From the NCBI GenBank assembly GCA_017557185.1, contig JAFZAP010000078.1:1-64000 (forward strand): a stretch of DNA of 64,000 bases. Direction: 5' to 3'. Positions within the stretch are counted from its first letter, which is position 1. Each line of letters begins with the position of its first letter. This document shows positions 1 through 8,863 of the stretch, piece after piece. The translations under genes were made by a program, and so were the position numbers. The notes under the pieces are model-generated. The model saw only the letters and a program-made list of their open reading frames with translations, was not told where the DNA came from and ran no database searches. Source of the stretch: Prevotella sp. GTDB taxonomy: Bacteria; Bacteroidota; Bacteroidia; Bacteroidales; Bacteroidaceae.

Positions 1-31
1 AGAATGCTCTGAAATGGCTATAGTATTGCCC

Positions 32-40
32 TAGTTTTGC
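32..40 (+). promoter_or_regulatory. Possible -7 promoter box upstream of repeat array 1
   Basis: TAGTTTTGC fits the Bacteroidota -7 consensus TAnnTTTGC and lies 5 bp before the first unit of the 22-bp array, so the array may be transcribed. The -33 box cannot be judged this close to the window edge. Confidence 0.3.
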
Positions 41-45
41 AAATC

Positions 46-177
46 AACTTATTTTAATCAGTAAATTAACTTAATTTGATGAGTAAATTAACTTAATTTG
101 GTAAGTAAAATAACTTAATTTACTGAGTAAAATAACTTAATTTACCGAACAAATTAAGTTAATTTACTTTTCTACCT
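46..177. repeat. 22-bp-period tandem array 1, six units
   Basis: Units begin at 46, 68, 90, 112, 134 and 156, exactly 22 bp apart. Each opens with AACTTAATTT or a one-base variant and the first four continue with four variable bases and AGTAAA(A/T)T. The sixth unit (AAGTTAATTTAC) is degenerate, and bases 151-167 are also the reverse complement of 61-77, so the array ends in an inverted copy. No ORF explains it. The period equals about two helical turns, which would place each unit on the same DNA face. Two further arrays with the same period and unit number occur at 16231 and 29759. Confidence 0.85.
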
Positions 178-360
178 CATTGCTCTTGCATCACTACAGC
201 ATTGAGATAAACAAATGAGAGGGCTGCTTTTGATGGATGAGATCGTTGTAAAGACAATCTGAGTAGTAGATTCTTTAAGATTTAAGACCGCTCGACCCGT
301 AGGGGCGCTTTCAGAGCGAAGCGGGGAAAGAACTTCGACAACTCTAGACAACTCTTTATT

Positions 361-600
361 TGCCCACAGATAGCACAGATTCTAAGGAATGAAGGAATTG
401 AGGAAAACGAATGAAACGAAGGAAATAGGATAATGGAAGAGATGGTGTTTCTCACCATTGTCACACGTCTGACGGAGGCCGTCATGACAAACGAGTTTGT
501 CAATGCCAGCTCTGTCAAACGTTAGATTCCGTGCGCGGAATCGCCTCCTTTATCCTATTTCATTCGTATCATTCTGAAAGATTTATGGAAGATCTTCTGT
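361..600 (-). repeat. Dispersed structured element, copy A
   Basis: One of three copies (others near 58480 and 62975) of an intergenic element. Outer inverted repeats (GGAAATAGGATAATGGA at 421 and TCCTTTATCCTATTTC near 546) enclose hairpins: ATGGTG/CACCAT at 442-458, TGACGG/CCGTCA at 469-483, GACAAAC/GTTTGTC at 486-501, and GATTCCG/CGGAATC at 524-541. The order is reversed relative to copies B and C, so this copy is in the opposite orientation. The rest of 178-685 shows only low-complexity flank and no convincing gene. Confidence 0.75.
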
Positions 601-685
601 CGATTTTGAGTCCTAAATCATTCGCTGAATTCGCTAAATTCGTAGACAAAAAATTAATTACTTATGCTTTTTCTATATCGATTGG

Positions 686-2653
686 CTACTTTGGCTCGGC
701 AAACTGGCGGAAGTAATCGACGCAGACCTGCTGCCACTCACGGGCATTGCTAAGCTGCTGGTGGAGTTTTGCATCTACTTCCTGCCAACGCTGGTCGTCG
801 ATGGCGGGCTTCAGCTGCTGCCAGATGCGCACGAAGTCCTCGACCTCGCTGACGCCACGCTGATATCGGTGCTGTATTTCTTCCCAAAGTGTGCGCCCGC
901 TGAGCGTTCGGTAGGTCCAGGGAACATGGTGGAACCACAACAGATAGCGCTCCGGACACGTGGTGAGACCCTCGTATTGCGTGCAATATGGTTCGGGATA
1001 TTGCCCTGTGGCCCCGCTTCCGGTAGCACGTGTGCGGTCGAAGCCCACACCGAGCGTGTCGGCCTGATGATAGTAGACGGGGCACCACTCCAGTGGGTAG
1101 TGGGCTTTGAATCCACCAGGTTCGGGACCATAATGGTGGTCGAACTTAAAAATATGGTGTAAGCCCAAAGGCATCATGTAGTCAACACATGCCTCGCGGG
1201 AGCGAAGGAGGAGCCCTACCCCCAACCCCTCCCCCATAGGGAGGGGGGAATCTGCAGACAAGGAAGTTGCATTCTCGACTCCACTCCCCTCGGGAGGGGC
1301 TGGGGGTGGGTTGTTAAATGTTTGCCGCCACCACTCTTCCGCTATCTGGCGGGAGGAGAGGGTTGGATCCCAGGCCAGGCGGCCGAAGGCATACCAATTG
1401 GCTTGCGCAAAGTGATGCCCGCACCAGTTGCGGTCTTTACCGATATTGGCTACTCCTGCGATGCCCACCAGTTTGCTGGGATTGACGAACGAGAAGAACT
1501 CCTTCCACATCGGGGCAAGATACACGAGATGAACGCTCTGCCCGAGGTATTCCTGCGTGATCTGCAACTCCGCCATCTGCGGTGTGTGCTGCATCTGGTC
1601 GAAGATGGGTGCATAGGGTTCGCGCGGCTGGAAGTCGAGCGGTCCGTTCTTCGACTGCAGGATTACATTCGGCCGAAACTGTCCGTCGCAAGGCTTGAAC
1701 TCGCTGACGGCCTGCATGACGCGGTCTTCGCCCTTGTGCTTCGCACCATAGACAAACGAGCGCCACATCACAATTCCCCCATAAGGCTTCAACGCATCGG
1801 CCAGCATATTGGCACCGTCGGCATGGGTGCGACCGTAGTCGAAAGGACCGGGCTGTCCCTCGCTGTTGGCTTTCACGAGGAATCCACCGAAGTCGGGAAT
1901 GAGACCGTATATCTCTTTCGCCTTACGCTGCCACCAGCGCTGCACGCGCTTGTCGAGCGGGTCGGCGGTGGGAACCTCGCCCAATGCCTTCGGCGAGCCG
2001 AAGTTCACAGAGAGATAGACGTGGATGCCCCAAGGACGAAGGATGTCGGCCACTTCCTTCACCTTATTTAAATACGGGCGCGTGAGCATCTTCGGCGAAG
2101 CATTCACATTGTTGAGTACGGAGCCGTTGATGCCGATAGAGGCACAGGCCTCAGCATATTTGTCAATTAGCGCTTTATTGATAGGGGCGATATTGCTCCC
2201 CTCGCCCTTTGGAGAGGGGTCGGGGGTGAGGCTGAGGCCCCAGAAGATGCTCTTGCCGGCATAGCCGCGCTCGATACTGCCATCGAGGTTATCCCAGTGG
2301 TTGAGGATGCGCAGCTTGAAATAGGGGTGCGACTCTCCCTGCTCGCCACGCAACAGGGCGTAGCGGCCGTAGAGCAATCCCATTTCGGTGCGGGCGGTGA
2401 CGGTACGTCCGCTGATGCGATAACCGTCGTCGTCGGGCATCGTGGAATCTATCTTCAGCGTGATGTCCTTCGGCATCTCGCCACGCAGCCATAAACGACT
2501 ACCGTCCTCTGCATAAAGCCCTACCCCAACCCAGATAAAGAGGAGGAGAAGCCCACCCCTAACCCCTCCCCAAGGGAGGAGAACCTGATTTGCTTTGGCA
2601 ATGATCGACTTGATGTTTCTACAGGAGAAGACGTGTTTCAGTAGCATTTGCAT
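686..2653 (-). CDS. aguA: Alpha-glucuronidase, GH67 family
   Basis: Secreted or periplasmic enzyme expected to remove (4-O-methyl)glucuronic acid from the non-reducing end of glucuronoxylan oligosaccharides. The GH67 core is recognisable: KANSEGQPGPFDYGRTHADG carries the likely acid Glu265, QSKNGPLDF holds Asp340 and MAELQITQEY holds Glu362, matching the family's catalytic trio. An N-terminal hydrophobic stretch (about residues 34-47) suggests a signal peptide but is partly built from a GC-rich palindrome (LLPWGGVRGG). Two further palindromes are read through in frame, giving LTPDPSPKGEG (about 143-152) and a longer segment at about 449-484, so the protein is longer than normal GH67 enzymes. 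It lies downstream of the GH43 and symporter genes on the same strand, consistent with a xylan-use operon. Whether the insertions leave it active is unknown. Confidence 0.93.
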   Translation of the reverse strand: MQMLLKHVFSCRNIKSIIAKANQVLLPWGGVRGGLLLLFIWVGVGLYAEDGSRLWLRGEMPKDITLKIDSTMPDDDGYRISGRTVTARTEMGLLYGRYALLRGEQGESHPYFKLRILNHWDNLDGSIERGYAGKSIFWGLSLTPDPSPKGEGSNIAPINKALIDKYAEACASIGINGSVLNNVNASPKMLTRPYLNKVKEVADILRPWGIHVYLSVNFGSPKALGEVPTADPLDKRVQRWWQRKAKEIYGLIPDFGGFLVKANSEGQPGPFDYGRTHADGANMLADALKPYGGIVMWRSFVYGAKHKGEDRVMQAVSEFKPCDGQFRPNVILQSKNGPLDFQPREPYAPIFDQMQHTPQMAELQITQEYLGQSVHLVYLAPMWKEFFSFVNPSKLVGIAGVANIGKDRNWCGHHFAQANWYAFGRLAWDPTLSSRQIAEEWWRQTFNNPPPAPPEGSGVENATSLSADSPLPMGEGLGVGLLLRSREACVDYMMPLGLHHIFKFDHHYGPEPGGFKAHYPLEWCPVYYHQADTLGVGFDRTRATGSGATGQYPEPYCTQYEGLTTCPERYLLWFHHVPWTYRTLSGRTLWEEIQHRYQRGVSEVEDFVRIWQQLKPAIDDQRWQEVDAKLHQQLSNAREWQQVCVDYFRQFAEPK

Positions 2654-2698
2654 GATAGAATAAAGGTCTTGACAGTTTTTGGTGGAAAATGGAAACCC

Positions 2699-2732
2699 AC
2701 CGCCCCTCCCTTGGGGAGGGGGTGGGGGTAGG
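2699..2732. repeat. GC-rich palindrome (CCCTCCC/GGGAGGG type)
   Basis: CCGCCCCTCCCTTGGGGAGG and the following GGTGGGGGT form a short hairpin between the GH67 and GH43 genes. It belongs to a family with more than twenty members in this window, both between and inside genes. Confidence 0.8.
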
Positions 2733-2735
2733 CTT

Positions 2736-3773
2736 CTACTCGTTCACAACTTTCTGAATAGTGCCGTCCTCATTGTAGAACAGGCGCTGCACCTTCAGCG
2801 AACGCAAGTGCGTGATATCGTTGGAGGGCACACAGTCGTGATAGAACAGATACCACTGGCCTTTGTACTCTACGATGCTGTGGTGGGTGGTCCAACCAAC
2901 GACGGGTTCAAGAATCACACCCTGATAGGTGAACGGTCCATAGGGGTTGTCGCCGATGGCGTAGCAAAGGAAATGGCTGTCGCCGGTGGAGTACGAGAAA
3001 TAGTACTTACCATTGTACTTGTGCATCCACGATGCCTCGAAGAAGCGATGCGGGTCGCCAGCCTTCAGGGGCTGTCCGTCCTTGTCGAGGATAACAACGG
3101 CACGTGGAGCCTCGGCAAACTGCAGCACATCGTCGCTCATGCGCACTACGCCACTGTTGATGGCAGGGGCATCGGGCTGGGCAAAGAGCTGTGTCTTGTG
3201 ATCGGGAGCGGGGCCGAGGTCGATGAGACCATTGTCATCGCCGTACTTGCCGGGGATGGGAGCCCGTCCGCCAGGCAGCGGGCGCCACCACTGCAGCTGT
3301 CCGCCCCAGAGTCCGCCGAAGTAGCAGTAGATCTGTCCGTCGTCATCCTTGAACATACAGGGATCGATGGAGAAAGAGCCGCGAATGGGATGTTCCTGCG
3401 GGACGAACGGACCTTCGGGCTTGTCGGCAATGGCCACACCGAGGTGGAACACGCCATCGTAGCCTTTCGCGGAGAAGATGAGGTAGTACTTGCCGTCCTT
3501 CTCGACGACGTCGTTATCCCACATCTGCTTCTCTGCCCAGGGCACCTGGTCGACATCGAGAATCACACCATGATCGGTGGTCTCGTCGTTCTCGACGTCG
3601 TCCCACGACAGCACGTGGTAGTCGCGCATCTGGAAATGTCCGCCGTCGTCGTCGAAACATTCGCCGGCATCCCAGTCGTGGCTGGGATATACATAGAGCC
3701 TTCCGTTGAACACGTTGGCCGAAGGATCAGCCATATAATCGCTCGGGAACAGATAACGAGGTAATTTTGCCAT
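2736..3773 (-). CDS. Glycoside hydrolase family 43 (beta-xylosidase/arabinofuranosidase type)
   Basis: A 345-residue single-domain GH43 protein with no signal peptide, so probably cytoplasmic. The five-bladed propeller catalytic residues can be placed: Asp16 in YMADPSANVFNGRLY (base), Asp137 in SFSIDPCMFKDDDG (pKa modulator) and Glu246 in FFEASWMHKYNGKYYFSYST (acid). In this family these enzymes release xylose or arabinose from short xylo-oligosaccharides. It starts 18 bp after the symporter stop codon and precedes the alpha-glucuronidase, so a logical path is import by the symporter and cleavage inside the cell. The exact subfamily and substrate cannot be fixed from sequence alone. Confidence 0.92.
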   Translation of the reverse strand: MAKLPRYLFPSDYMADPSANVFNGRLYVYPSHDWDAGECFDDDGGHFQMRDYHVLSWDDVENDETTDHGVILDVDQVPWAEKQMWDNDVVEKDGKYYLIFSAKGYDGVFHLGVAIADKPEGPFVPQEHPIRGSFSIDPCMFKDDDGQIYCYFGGLWGGQLQWWRPLPGGRAPIPGKYGDDNGLIDLGPAPDHKTQLFAQPDAPAINSGVVRMSDDVLQFAEAPRAVVILDKDGQPLKAGDPHRFFEASWMHKYNGKYYFSYSTGDSHFLCYAIGDNPYGPFTYQGVILEPVVGWTTHHSIVEYKGQWYLFYHDCVPSNDITHLRSLKVQRLFYNEDGTIQKVVNE

Positions 3774-3791
3774 ATTTTCTATGTTTTAAGG

Positions 3792-5189
3792 TTATTTGTT
3801 GCTGCGTGCCTCGATTTCCCTGTTGATTTCATCCAGCTTCTCATCAGTAAGCGGATACTTATAGATAAGATAGCCTACGACAATCAGGAGAGCGGCAGGA
3901 ATAATAGTCGTGAACACCAGAATGGCGTTCTGGGCGATTTCAGAATAGTTGGCCAGTTTAGGATAATAGGCATTCACGGGTGCGCTGATAAATGATGCGA
4001 GGAATACCACAACAAAAATGCCAAGCACTAACTGTAGGCACTTGTTGACCTTGAACTCTTGCCACATCTCACCGAATGAAACGGGCTTTTCGGGTGTCGT
4101 AGTGATGTTCTCCTTGCTGCCCATGAAGCAGAGCATTAAGAGGACAAAACCGACGAGTGCGAAAACACAGGTCACCGTGAACCATGCCATCGGACTAGTA
4201 GGCAAGGCAGACTCTTCGCTGGCGAAGTTAAAGCCAATCCATCCCATCACCAGAGGCGTAATCCAACCGGCAATGGAGAAGCCTGCCTTGAAGGCAACAC
4301 CGGCCAATGCATTGACGGTGGCGGCAGGTCTGTTGCCTGTACGATATTCGGCTTCTGTAATGACTTCAGGAACCAACGCCCACATCAGCGAACCTACGAG
4401 CAGTCCGACACCCGTCATAACCTTTGCCGTCTGAACAAGTGCATTGAGACTTGCAACATCAAAGAATTTACCGATGATGAACAGGATGGCAAATCCAACT
4501 AAGCCGACGGAGAGGAGCGTATAATAAAGTCCCTTCTTTCCCAACCATTTCTTCAGTATTGGCAGAGAAGGCAGGATGACGAAGGCGGGAATCGTACCGA
4601 TGGCCATAAACGTAGCCTGATTCCAGTCGATGGCCATGTGAACACACATAGCGAGACCAATGGGGAAACCTGCCTGGACAATAATCTGACCGATGTTGGC
4701 ACAGACCATTCGCGTAGAAGTAAGGATAAGTACTTCATCGTTGTCACGTGTCATACTTGCCATGATAGAGCCGTAAGGAATGTTAACCACGGAATAGATC
4801 ATGCTCAGCACGGTGTAGCTGACTGTGGCATAAATCATCTTCATGGTTACCGACCACGTGGCTGCCTGAGGAAGCATCAACAAGCAGGCGGCAACAGTAA
4901 GAGGAATACCACCGTAAAGGAGGTAAGCGCGGTACTTGCCTAACTTGGGATTGCGATTGTCAATAAAACGCCCCACTATAGGACTCCAGAAGCAGTCAAT
5001 GAGTCGAACCGTGAGAATCAATCCGCTGACAAAAGCCGGATTGATCTTCAACACTGTAGTAAGGTAAATCATCAGGTAGCATGCCACCGTCTGGAAAATC
5101 AGGTTCTGAGCCAGGTCGCCCGAGCCGAAGCCGATGCGCTGTGCCCACGATAGCTTGTAAAAGCCTTTTTGTTCTAAAGAGTCTGCCAT
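3792..5189 (-). CDS. GPH-family (glycoside-pentoside-hexuronide) cation symporter
   Basis: A 465-residue integral membrane protein with about twelve hydrophobic segments. The N-terminal motif LSWAQRIGFGSGDLAQN followed by DCFWSPIVGRFIDNRNPKLGKYR is typical of the GPH group of the major facilitator superfamily (MelB, XynP, YicJ). Beside GH43 and GH67 genes it most likely imports xylosides or aldouronic acids. I start at the ATG at 5189 rather than the upstream ATG at 5246, because a TAATTTTGC promoter box at 5247-5255 touches 5246 and would leave that start untranscribed. It is the first gene of the minus-strand xylan cluster. Confidence 0.9.
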   Translation of the reverse strand: MADSLEQKGFYKLSWAQRIGFGSGDLAQNLIFQTVACYLMIYLTTVLKINPAFVSGLILTVRLIDCFWSPIVGRFIDNRNPKLGKYRAYLLYGGIPLTVAACLLMLPQAATWSVTMKMIYATVSYTVLSMIYSVVNIPYGSIMASMTRDNDEVLILTSTRMVCANIGQIIVQAGFPIGLAMCVHMAIDWNQATFMAIGTIPAFVILPSLPILKKWLGKKGLYYTLLSVGLVGFAILFIIGKFFDVASLNALVQTAKVMTGVGLLVGSLMWALVPEVITEAEYRTGNRPAATVNALAGVAFKAGFSIAGWITPLVMGWIGFNFASEESALPTSPMAWFTVTCVFALVGFVLLMLCFMGSKENITTTPEKPVSFGEMWQEFKVNKCLQLVLGIFVVVFLASFISAPVNAYYPKLANYSEIAQNAILVFTTIIPAALLIVVGYLIYKYPLTDEKLDEINREIEARSNK

Positions 5190-5246
5190 ATCATTTAGTT
5201 GTTTTAATTGTTTCTGGTTGCTTGAGTTTACATCTGATTTCAACAT

Positions 5247-5255
5247 GCAAAATTA
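5247..5255 (-). promoter_or_regulatory. -7 promoter box for the symporter operon
   Basis: TAATTTTGC on the minus strand fits TAnnTTTGC and supports the downstream start at 5189. No clear -33 box at 20 bp. Confidence 0.55.
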
Positions 5256-5362
5256 ACAATTTTGCCGCATTTCCGTATCACAAATTGTAACAGATGCTTT
5301 TCAAAATGTGTCATTTAGCGAGAATCACTCTGCACACACGGGGTTTTCTCAGTGGAAATCAG

Positions 5363-5371
5363 TATATTTGC
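5363..5371 (+). promoter_or_regulatory. -7 promoter box for the esterase gene
   Basis: TATATTTGC, 7 bp before the ATG at 5379, fits TAnnTTTGC. It implies a very short leader, and excludes the upstream in-frame start at 5352. It is divergent from the symporter promoter about 110 bp away, so the two may share regulation. Confidence 0.6.
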
Positions 5372-5378
5372 GGTTGAT

Positions 5379-7331
5379 ATGAAGAAACTTTTTGCCTTTT
5401 CGTTAGCGCTATTTTGCGCTTGGGCAGCACAAGCAAAAGTGCAGCTGCCACAGTTGTTCCAGTCGGGAATGGTCATGCAACGCAATCAGCCCGTGCCTGT
5501 TTGGGGACAGGCCGACGCCGGGGAATCGGTGGTGGTGACATTCCGGAAGAAAGAATACACGGCAACGGCCGACGCCGAAGGTCGCTGGCAGGTCATGCTG
5601 CCTGCACAGAAGGCCGGCGGTCCGTATGAGCTGCGGATAGCATCACGCGAACAGCAGGAAGAGGCCTTCACCATCAGCGACGTACTCTTCGGTGACGTGT
5701 GGCTGCTGTCGGGACAGTCAAACATCGACGTAACCATTGAGCGCGTCTATCCCTGGTACACGAAGGAAATCGACAGCTACTCCAACGACCGTATCCGCCT
5801 GTTCCGTGTGCAGAACGAAACCGATACCCACGGACCGAAGAACGACATCCGGCCGACAAGCATTAACTGGAAGCCCGTGAACAAGCAGAATGCCTGGCTG
5901 TTCTCGGCCGCAGGCTATTTCCTCGGTCGCGAAATGTTCGAGAAGAACGGCGTGCCACAGGGCATCATCGTGAATAGCTGGGGCGGCACACCCATCGAGG
6001 CATGGATTTCGGCTGACTCGCTACGGCGCGACTATCCGATGCTCGTTGAGAAGACGCGGCTCTATCAGGACGAGGACTACGTGCGAACACAGATGCGTGC
6101 CAACCAACTCGCCGACCGCCGGTGGAACACTATGCTCAACGAGAAGGAGACGTTCTTCACCGCTACAGACCTTGACGATTCCGACTGGGAGACCATCGAC
6201 CAGTATGAATGGGGCTGGCGCGGCATTGGTACCACATGGCTTCGCCAGCATGTGCAGATCGACAAGGAGCATGCCGGACAGCCGGCACGACTGCTGCTCG
6301 GTACGCTCTTCGATCAGGACTTCACCTATGTGAACGGCAAGCAGGTTGGCCACACAGGCTACCAGTATCCGCCGCGCCGCTATGATATTCCTGAAGGTCT
6401 GCTGCAGGAAGGCGATAACGTCATCACCATCCGCTTCGTGAACAAATACGGGATGGTGCATTTCATCAAAGAGAAAAACTATCTGATTGCATTCGGCGAA
6501 GACCGCTTCAGCCAGAATCCGTTGCCTGCCGACATTATTCCTTTGAGCACGAAGTGGAAGCATCACGACGGTGTGCAGATGCCGTCGTGCCCAAGTGCCG
6601 ACGTGTCGCTGCAGAACCTTCCCACCACACTCTATAATGCTGTGCTGTATCCGTTGGCACCCTATGCCCTGTCAGGAGTGGTATGGTATCAGGGTGAGTC
6701 GAATGCCGGCAACCCCGCACCCTATGCCGACTTCCTTCGGAAGATGATGGGCTGCTGGCGCGACCGCTGGCAAAATCAGCAGATGCCGTTTGTCATTGTG
6801 CAGTTACCTAATTACATGGAACCCAGTGACAAACCGCAGGAAAGCGGATGGGCAAGTCTGCGCGAGGCACAGCGGATCGTGGCGAAAGAAGACCCGCATG
6901 CCGAGCTGGCCTGCATCATCGACCTTGGCGAGACTGTCGACATCCATCCGTTGCGCAAGTGGGAGGTGGCACAGCGCATCGCCCGCTGCTTCGACCACAT
7001 GCTCTGGCATCCGAAAACGCTGCTTTCGCCTGAAGTTGTTTCCTTCTCCCTCCCTACGGGGGAGGGTCAGGGTGGGGCCCAGATCGTGCTAACTCTCGAT
7101 CAGCCGCTTCGCCCAGTGGATGGTACGCTCAACGAATTCGAGGTCGCTGCTGCCGGAGGTCGCTTCATGTCAGCTCAGGCCCGCGCCGAAGGCAACCGCA
7201 TTGTGATCACCTCGCCTGTTGACGCACCGGCAACGGTGCGCTACGCCTGGAAGAACAATCCCCTGCGTGCCAATGCGTTCTCTCTGGAAGGTCTGCCACT
7301 AACGCCCTTCCAGCTGAAACTAGAAAAATAA
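5379..7331 (+). CDS. Sialate O-acetylesterase-family (SGNH) carbohydrate esterase
   Basis: A 650-residue secreted esterase. The signal peptide MKKLFAFSLALFCAWAAQA ends near residue 19. The SGNH hydrolase motifs are GQSN (Ser114), GVVWYQGESNAG (about 434-445) and DIHPLRKWEVAQR (about 521-533, the Asp/His pair). A beta-sandwich insertion lies between the first two motifs, as in the sialate O-acetylesterase family. Beside xylan-degrading genes it probably removes acetyl groups from xylan; sialic acid is a less likely substrate here. A GC-rich palindrome at 7048-7078 is read in frame as SLPTGEGQGGA, inserted before the C-terminal domain. The gene converges on murI with only 12 bp between them. 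Confidence 0.88.
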   Translation: MKKLFAFSLALFCAWAAQAKVQLPQLFQSGMVMQRNQPVPVWGQADAGESVVVTFRKKEYTATADAEGRWQVMLPAQKAGGPYELRIASREQQEEAFTISDVLFGDVWLLSGQSNIDVTIERVYPWYTKEIDSYSNDRIRLFRVQNETDTHGPKNDIRPTSINWKPVNKQNAWLFSAAGYFLGREMFEKNGVPQGIIVNSWGGTPIEAWISADSLRRDYPMLVEKTRLYQDEDYVRTQMRANQLADRRWNTMLNEKETFFTATDLDDSDWETIDQYEWGWRGIGTTWLRQHVQIDKEHAGQPARLLLGTLFDQDFTYVNGKQVGHTGYQYPPRRYDIPEGLLQEGDNVITIRFVNKYGMVHFIKEKNYLIAFGEDRFSQNPLPADIIPLSTKWKHHDGVQMPSCPSADVSLQNLPTTLYNAVLYPLAPYALSGVVWYQGESNAGNPAPYADFLRKMMGCWRDRWQNQQMPFVIVQLPNYMEPSDKPQESGWASLREAQRIVAKEDPHAELACIIDLGETVDIHPLRKWEVAQRIARCFDHMLWHPKTLLSPEVVSFSLPTGEGQGGAQIVLTLDQPLRPVDGTLNEFEVAAAGGRFMSAQARAEGNRIVITSPVDAPATVRYAWKNNPLRANAFSLEGLPLTPFQLKLEK

Positions 7332-7343
7332 AAGTAGTAAAAG

Positions 7344-8246
7344 TCAGCCCAAGACGACGTGCTTCACTTCGACGGGGCCGTCGTTCAGGAAGATACTGGC
7401 CGTTTCCTGAAAACGGTCAGGACTTTCGGTGGTGAGATAGCGTACCGTTCCACCCGTGGAACAGCTGCCCTGAATATCGGGATGACGTTCAAGATAGTCT
7501 TTCAGACTGGTACCTACATAATGTCCCTGCGAGACGATGCGAACGCCCTGTGGCACGTATTGTTCAATCTTCGGCAGCAACAACGGATAGTGGGTGCAGC
7601 CAAGGATGATTGCATCGATGAGCGGATCCTTGGCCAACAACTGGTCGATGCGTTTCTTCACGAAATAATCAGCACCTGGTGAAGAAGCTTCGCCAGCCTC
7701 GACGATGGGTGCCCACAACGGACATGCCACACCGCTCACCACGATATCGGGGAAGATTTTCTGGATTTCGAGCTTGTAACTCTCGCTGCGCACGGTTCCC
7801 TCAGTGGCCAGCAATCCTACATGGCGACTCTTCGTGAGTGTGCCGATAACCTCGGCGGTCGGACGGATGACACCTAATACACGACGCTGAGAACCGTTCT
7901 CACTACCGAGCGTATTGTTCCATCGGGGCAGGTCGTTCTGCTGGATGCTGCGCAATGCCTTTGCCGATGCTGTATTACAGCCCAGGATGACCAGTCGGCA
8001 ACCCATGGAAAACAACTTCTCGACAGCTTGTCGTGTGTACTCATAGACCACGTCGAAGGAACGTCCGCCATAGGGTGCACGCGCATTGTCGCCCAAGTAC
8101 AGATAGTCATACTCGGGCATAAGCCTGCGGATGCCGTCAAGAATGGTTAATCCGCCATAGCCTGAATCGAAGATGCCGATTGGAGTTGTTTCCAATTGAA
8201 GTGTTGTGATTTTGATTAAGAATCGCTCGGAGAGCCCATACCCCAC
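7344..8246 (-). CDS. murI: Glutamate racemase
   Basis: Makes D-glutamate for peptidoglycan. The family motifs are present: FDSGYGGLTI (Asp27), LGCNTASAKALR (catalytic Cys90) and ILGCTHYPLLLP (catalytic Cys217). The open frame begins at a GTG at 8246 that overlaps the ompH stop by one base. Only a few extra residues precede the conserved TPIGIFDSG, so the true start could also be a TTG a few codons before it. It is the last gene of the envelope cluster and is probably translated by coupling to the OmpH gene before it. Confidence 0.95.
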   Translation of the reverse strand: MGYGLSERFLIKITTLQLETTPIGIFDSGYGGLTILDGIRRLMPEYDYLYLGDNARAPYGGRSFDVVYEYTRQAVEKLFSMGCRLVILGCNTASAKALRSIQQNDLPRWNNTLGSENGSQRRVLGVIRPTAEVIGTLTKSRHVGLLATEGTVRSESYKLEIQKIFPDIVVSGVACPLWAPIVEAGEASSPGADYFVKKRIDQLLAKDPLIDAIILGCTHYPLLLPKIEQYVPQGVRIVSQGHYVGTSLKDYLERHPDIQGSCSTGGTVRYLTTESPDRFQETASIFLNDGPVEVKHVVLG

Positions 8247-8791
8247 TACTCACCCGCGAGGATGACGATCAAGGCCTTGGTGATATCGGTGCCGAGACCT
8301 GGTGTCACATAGGGAAGGGCGTCGCCGTCGGTATTCAGTACGAAGGCAAGGTTCTTGGCCTTGGCTACCCTGGCGACGGCAGCAGTGAGCTTGGCCTTGA
8401 GCGGAACCATCGCATCGGCTTCCATCTTCTGCAACTGCTGCTGTGCTTCAGCCTTGAAGTTAATGTTGCGCTGCATTAGATCGGTGAGCTCTGCCTGGCG
8501 CTTCTTGTAGATAGACGGAGCAAACTGGCGCTGACCTTCAAGGAAGTCCTCGTATTTCTTGTTGAACTCCTCCTCAGCTCGCTTCATCTCGGCCTCGTAC
8601 TGGCTGCGCTGACTGGCTATCTTCTTCTTCAGCTGGGCCATGTCGGGCATTGTCGCAAGCACTTCCTGATAGCTGAAGTAGCCAAAGAGTGCCACCGTAT
8701 CGACTGCAGTCGGCTCGTGCTGTGCTGATGCCGATAAACTGCAAACGGCCATCACAGCCAGCAGAAAGAATCGGTGAATCGTCTTACGCAT
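8246..8791 (-). CDS. OmpH/Skp-family periplasmic chaperone (paralogue 3)
   Basis: An exported 181-residue protein with signal peptide MRKTIHRFFLLAVMAVCSLSASAQ. Its long charged helical middle (about residues 50-135, rich in K, E and Q) is typical of the Skp tentacle domain. The start at 8791 is chosen because it begins the signal peptide; an upstream in-frame start at 8845 would add an unlikely tail. Skp-family proteins hold unfolded outer-membrane proteins for the BamA machine encoded upstream. Two similar genes precede it in the same cluster. Confidence 0.88.
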   Translation of the reverse strand: MRKTIHRFFLLAVMAVCSLSASAQHEPTAVDTVALFGYFSYQEVLATMPDMAQLKKKIASQRSQYEAEMKRAEEEFNKKYEDFLEGQRQFAPSIYKKRQAELTDLMQRNINFKAEAQQQLQKMEADAMVPLKAKLTAAVARVAKAKNLAFVLNTDGDALPYVTPGLGTDITKALIVILAGE

Positions 8792-8863
8792 AGTAAAAAC
8801 TGATAAAGGACACAAACTGGCAGCCTGCTGCCCGCTTGTGTCCATATGATTGAGTTAATATAA

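Noticed and set aside
46-177. CRISPR array
   Set aside because: The period is 22 bp with no 30-bp-class spacers, the whole unit is similar from copy to copy, and no cas gene is in the window.
282-716. Small genes in the first 700 bases
   Set aside because: The frames run through the structured repeat and reflect its hairpins; no promoter, signal peptide or motif supports them.
2679-3764. Long plus-strand frame opposite the GH43 gene
   Set aside because: It mirrors the GH43 gene, whose catalytic motifs are clear; long antisense frames are common in this codon usage.
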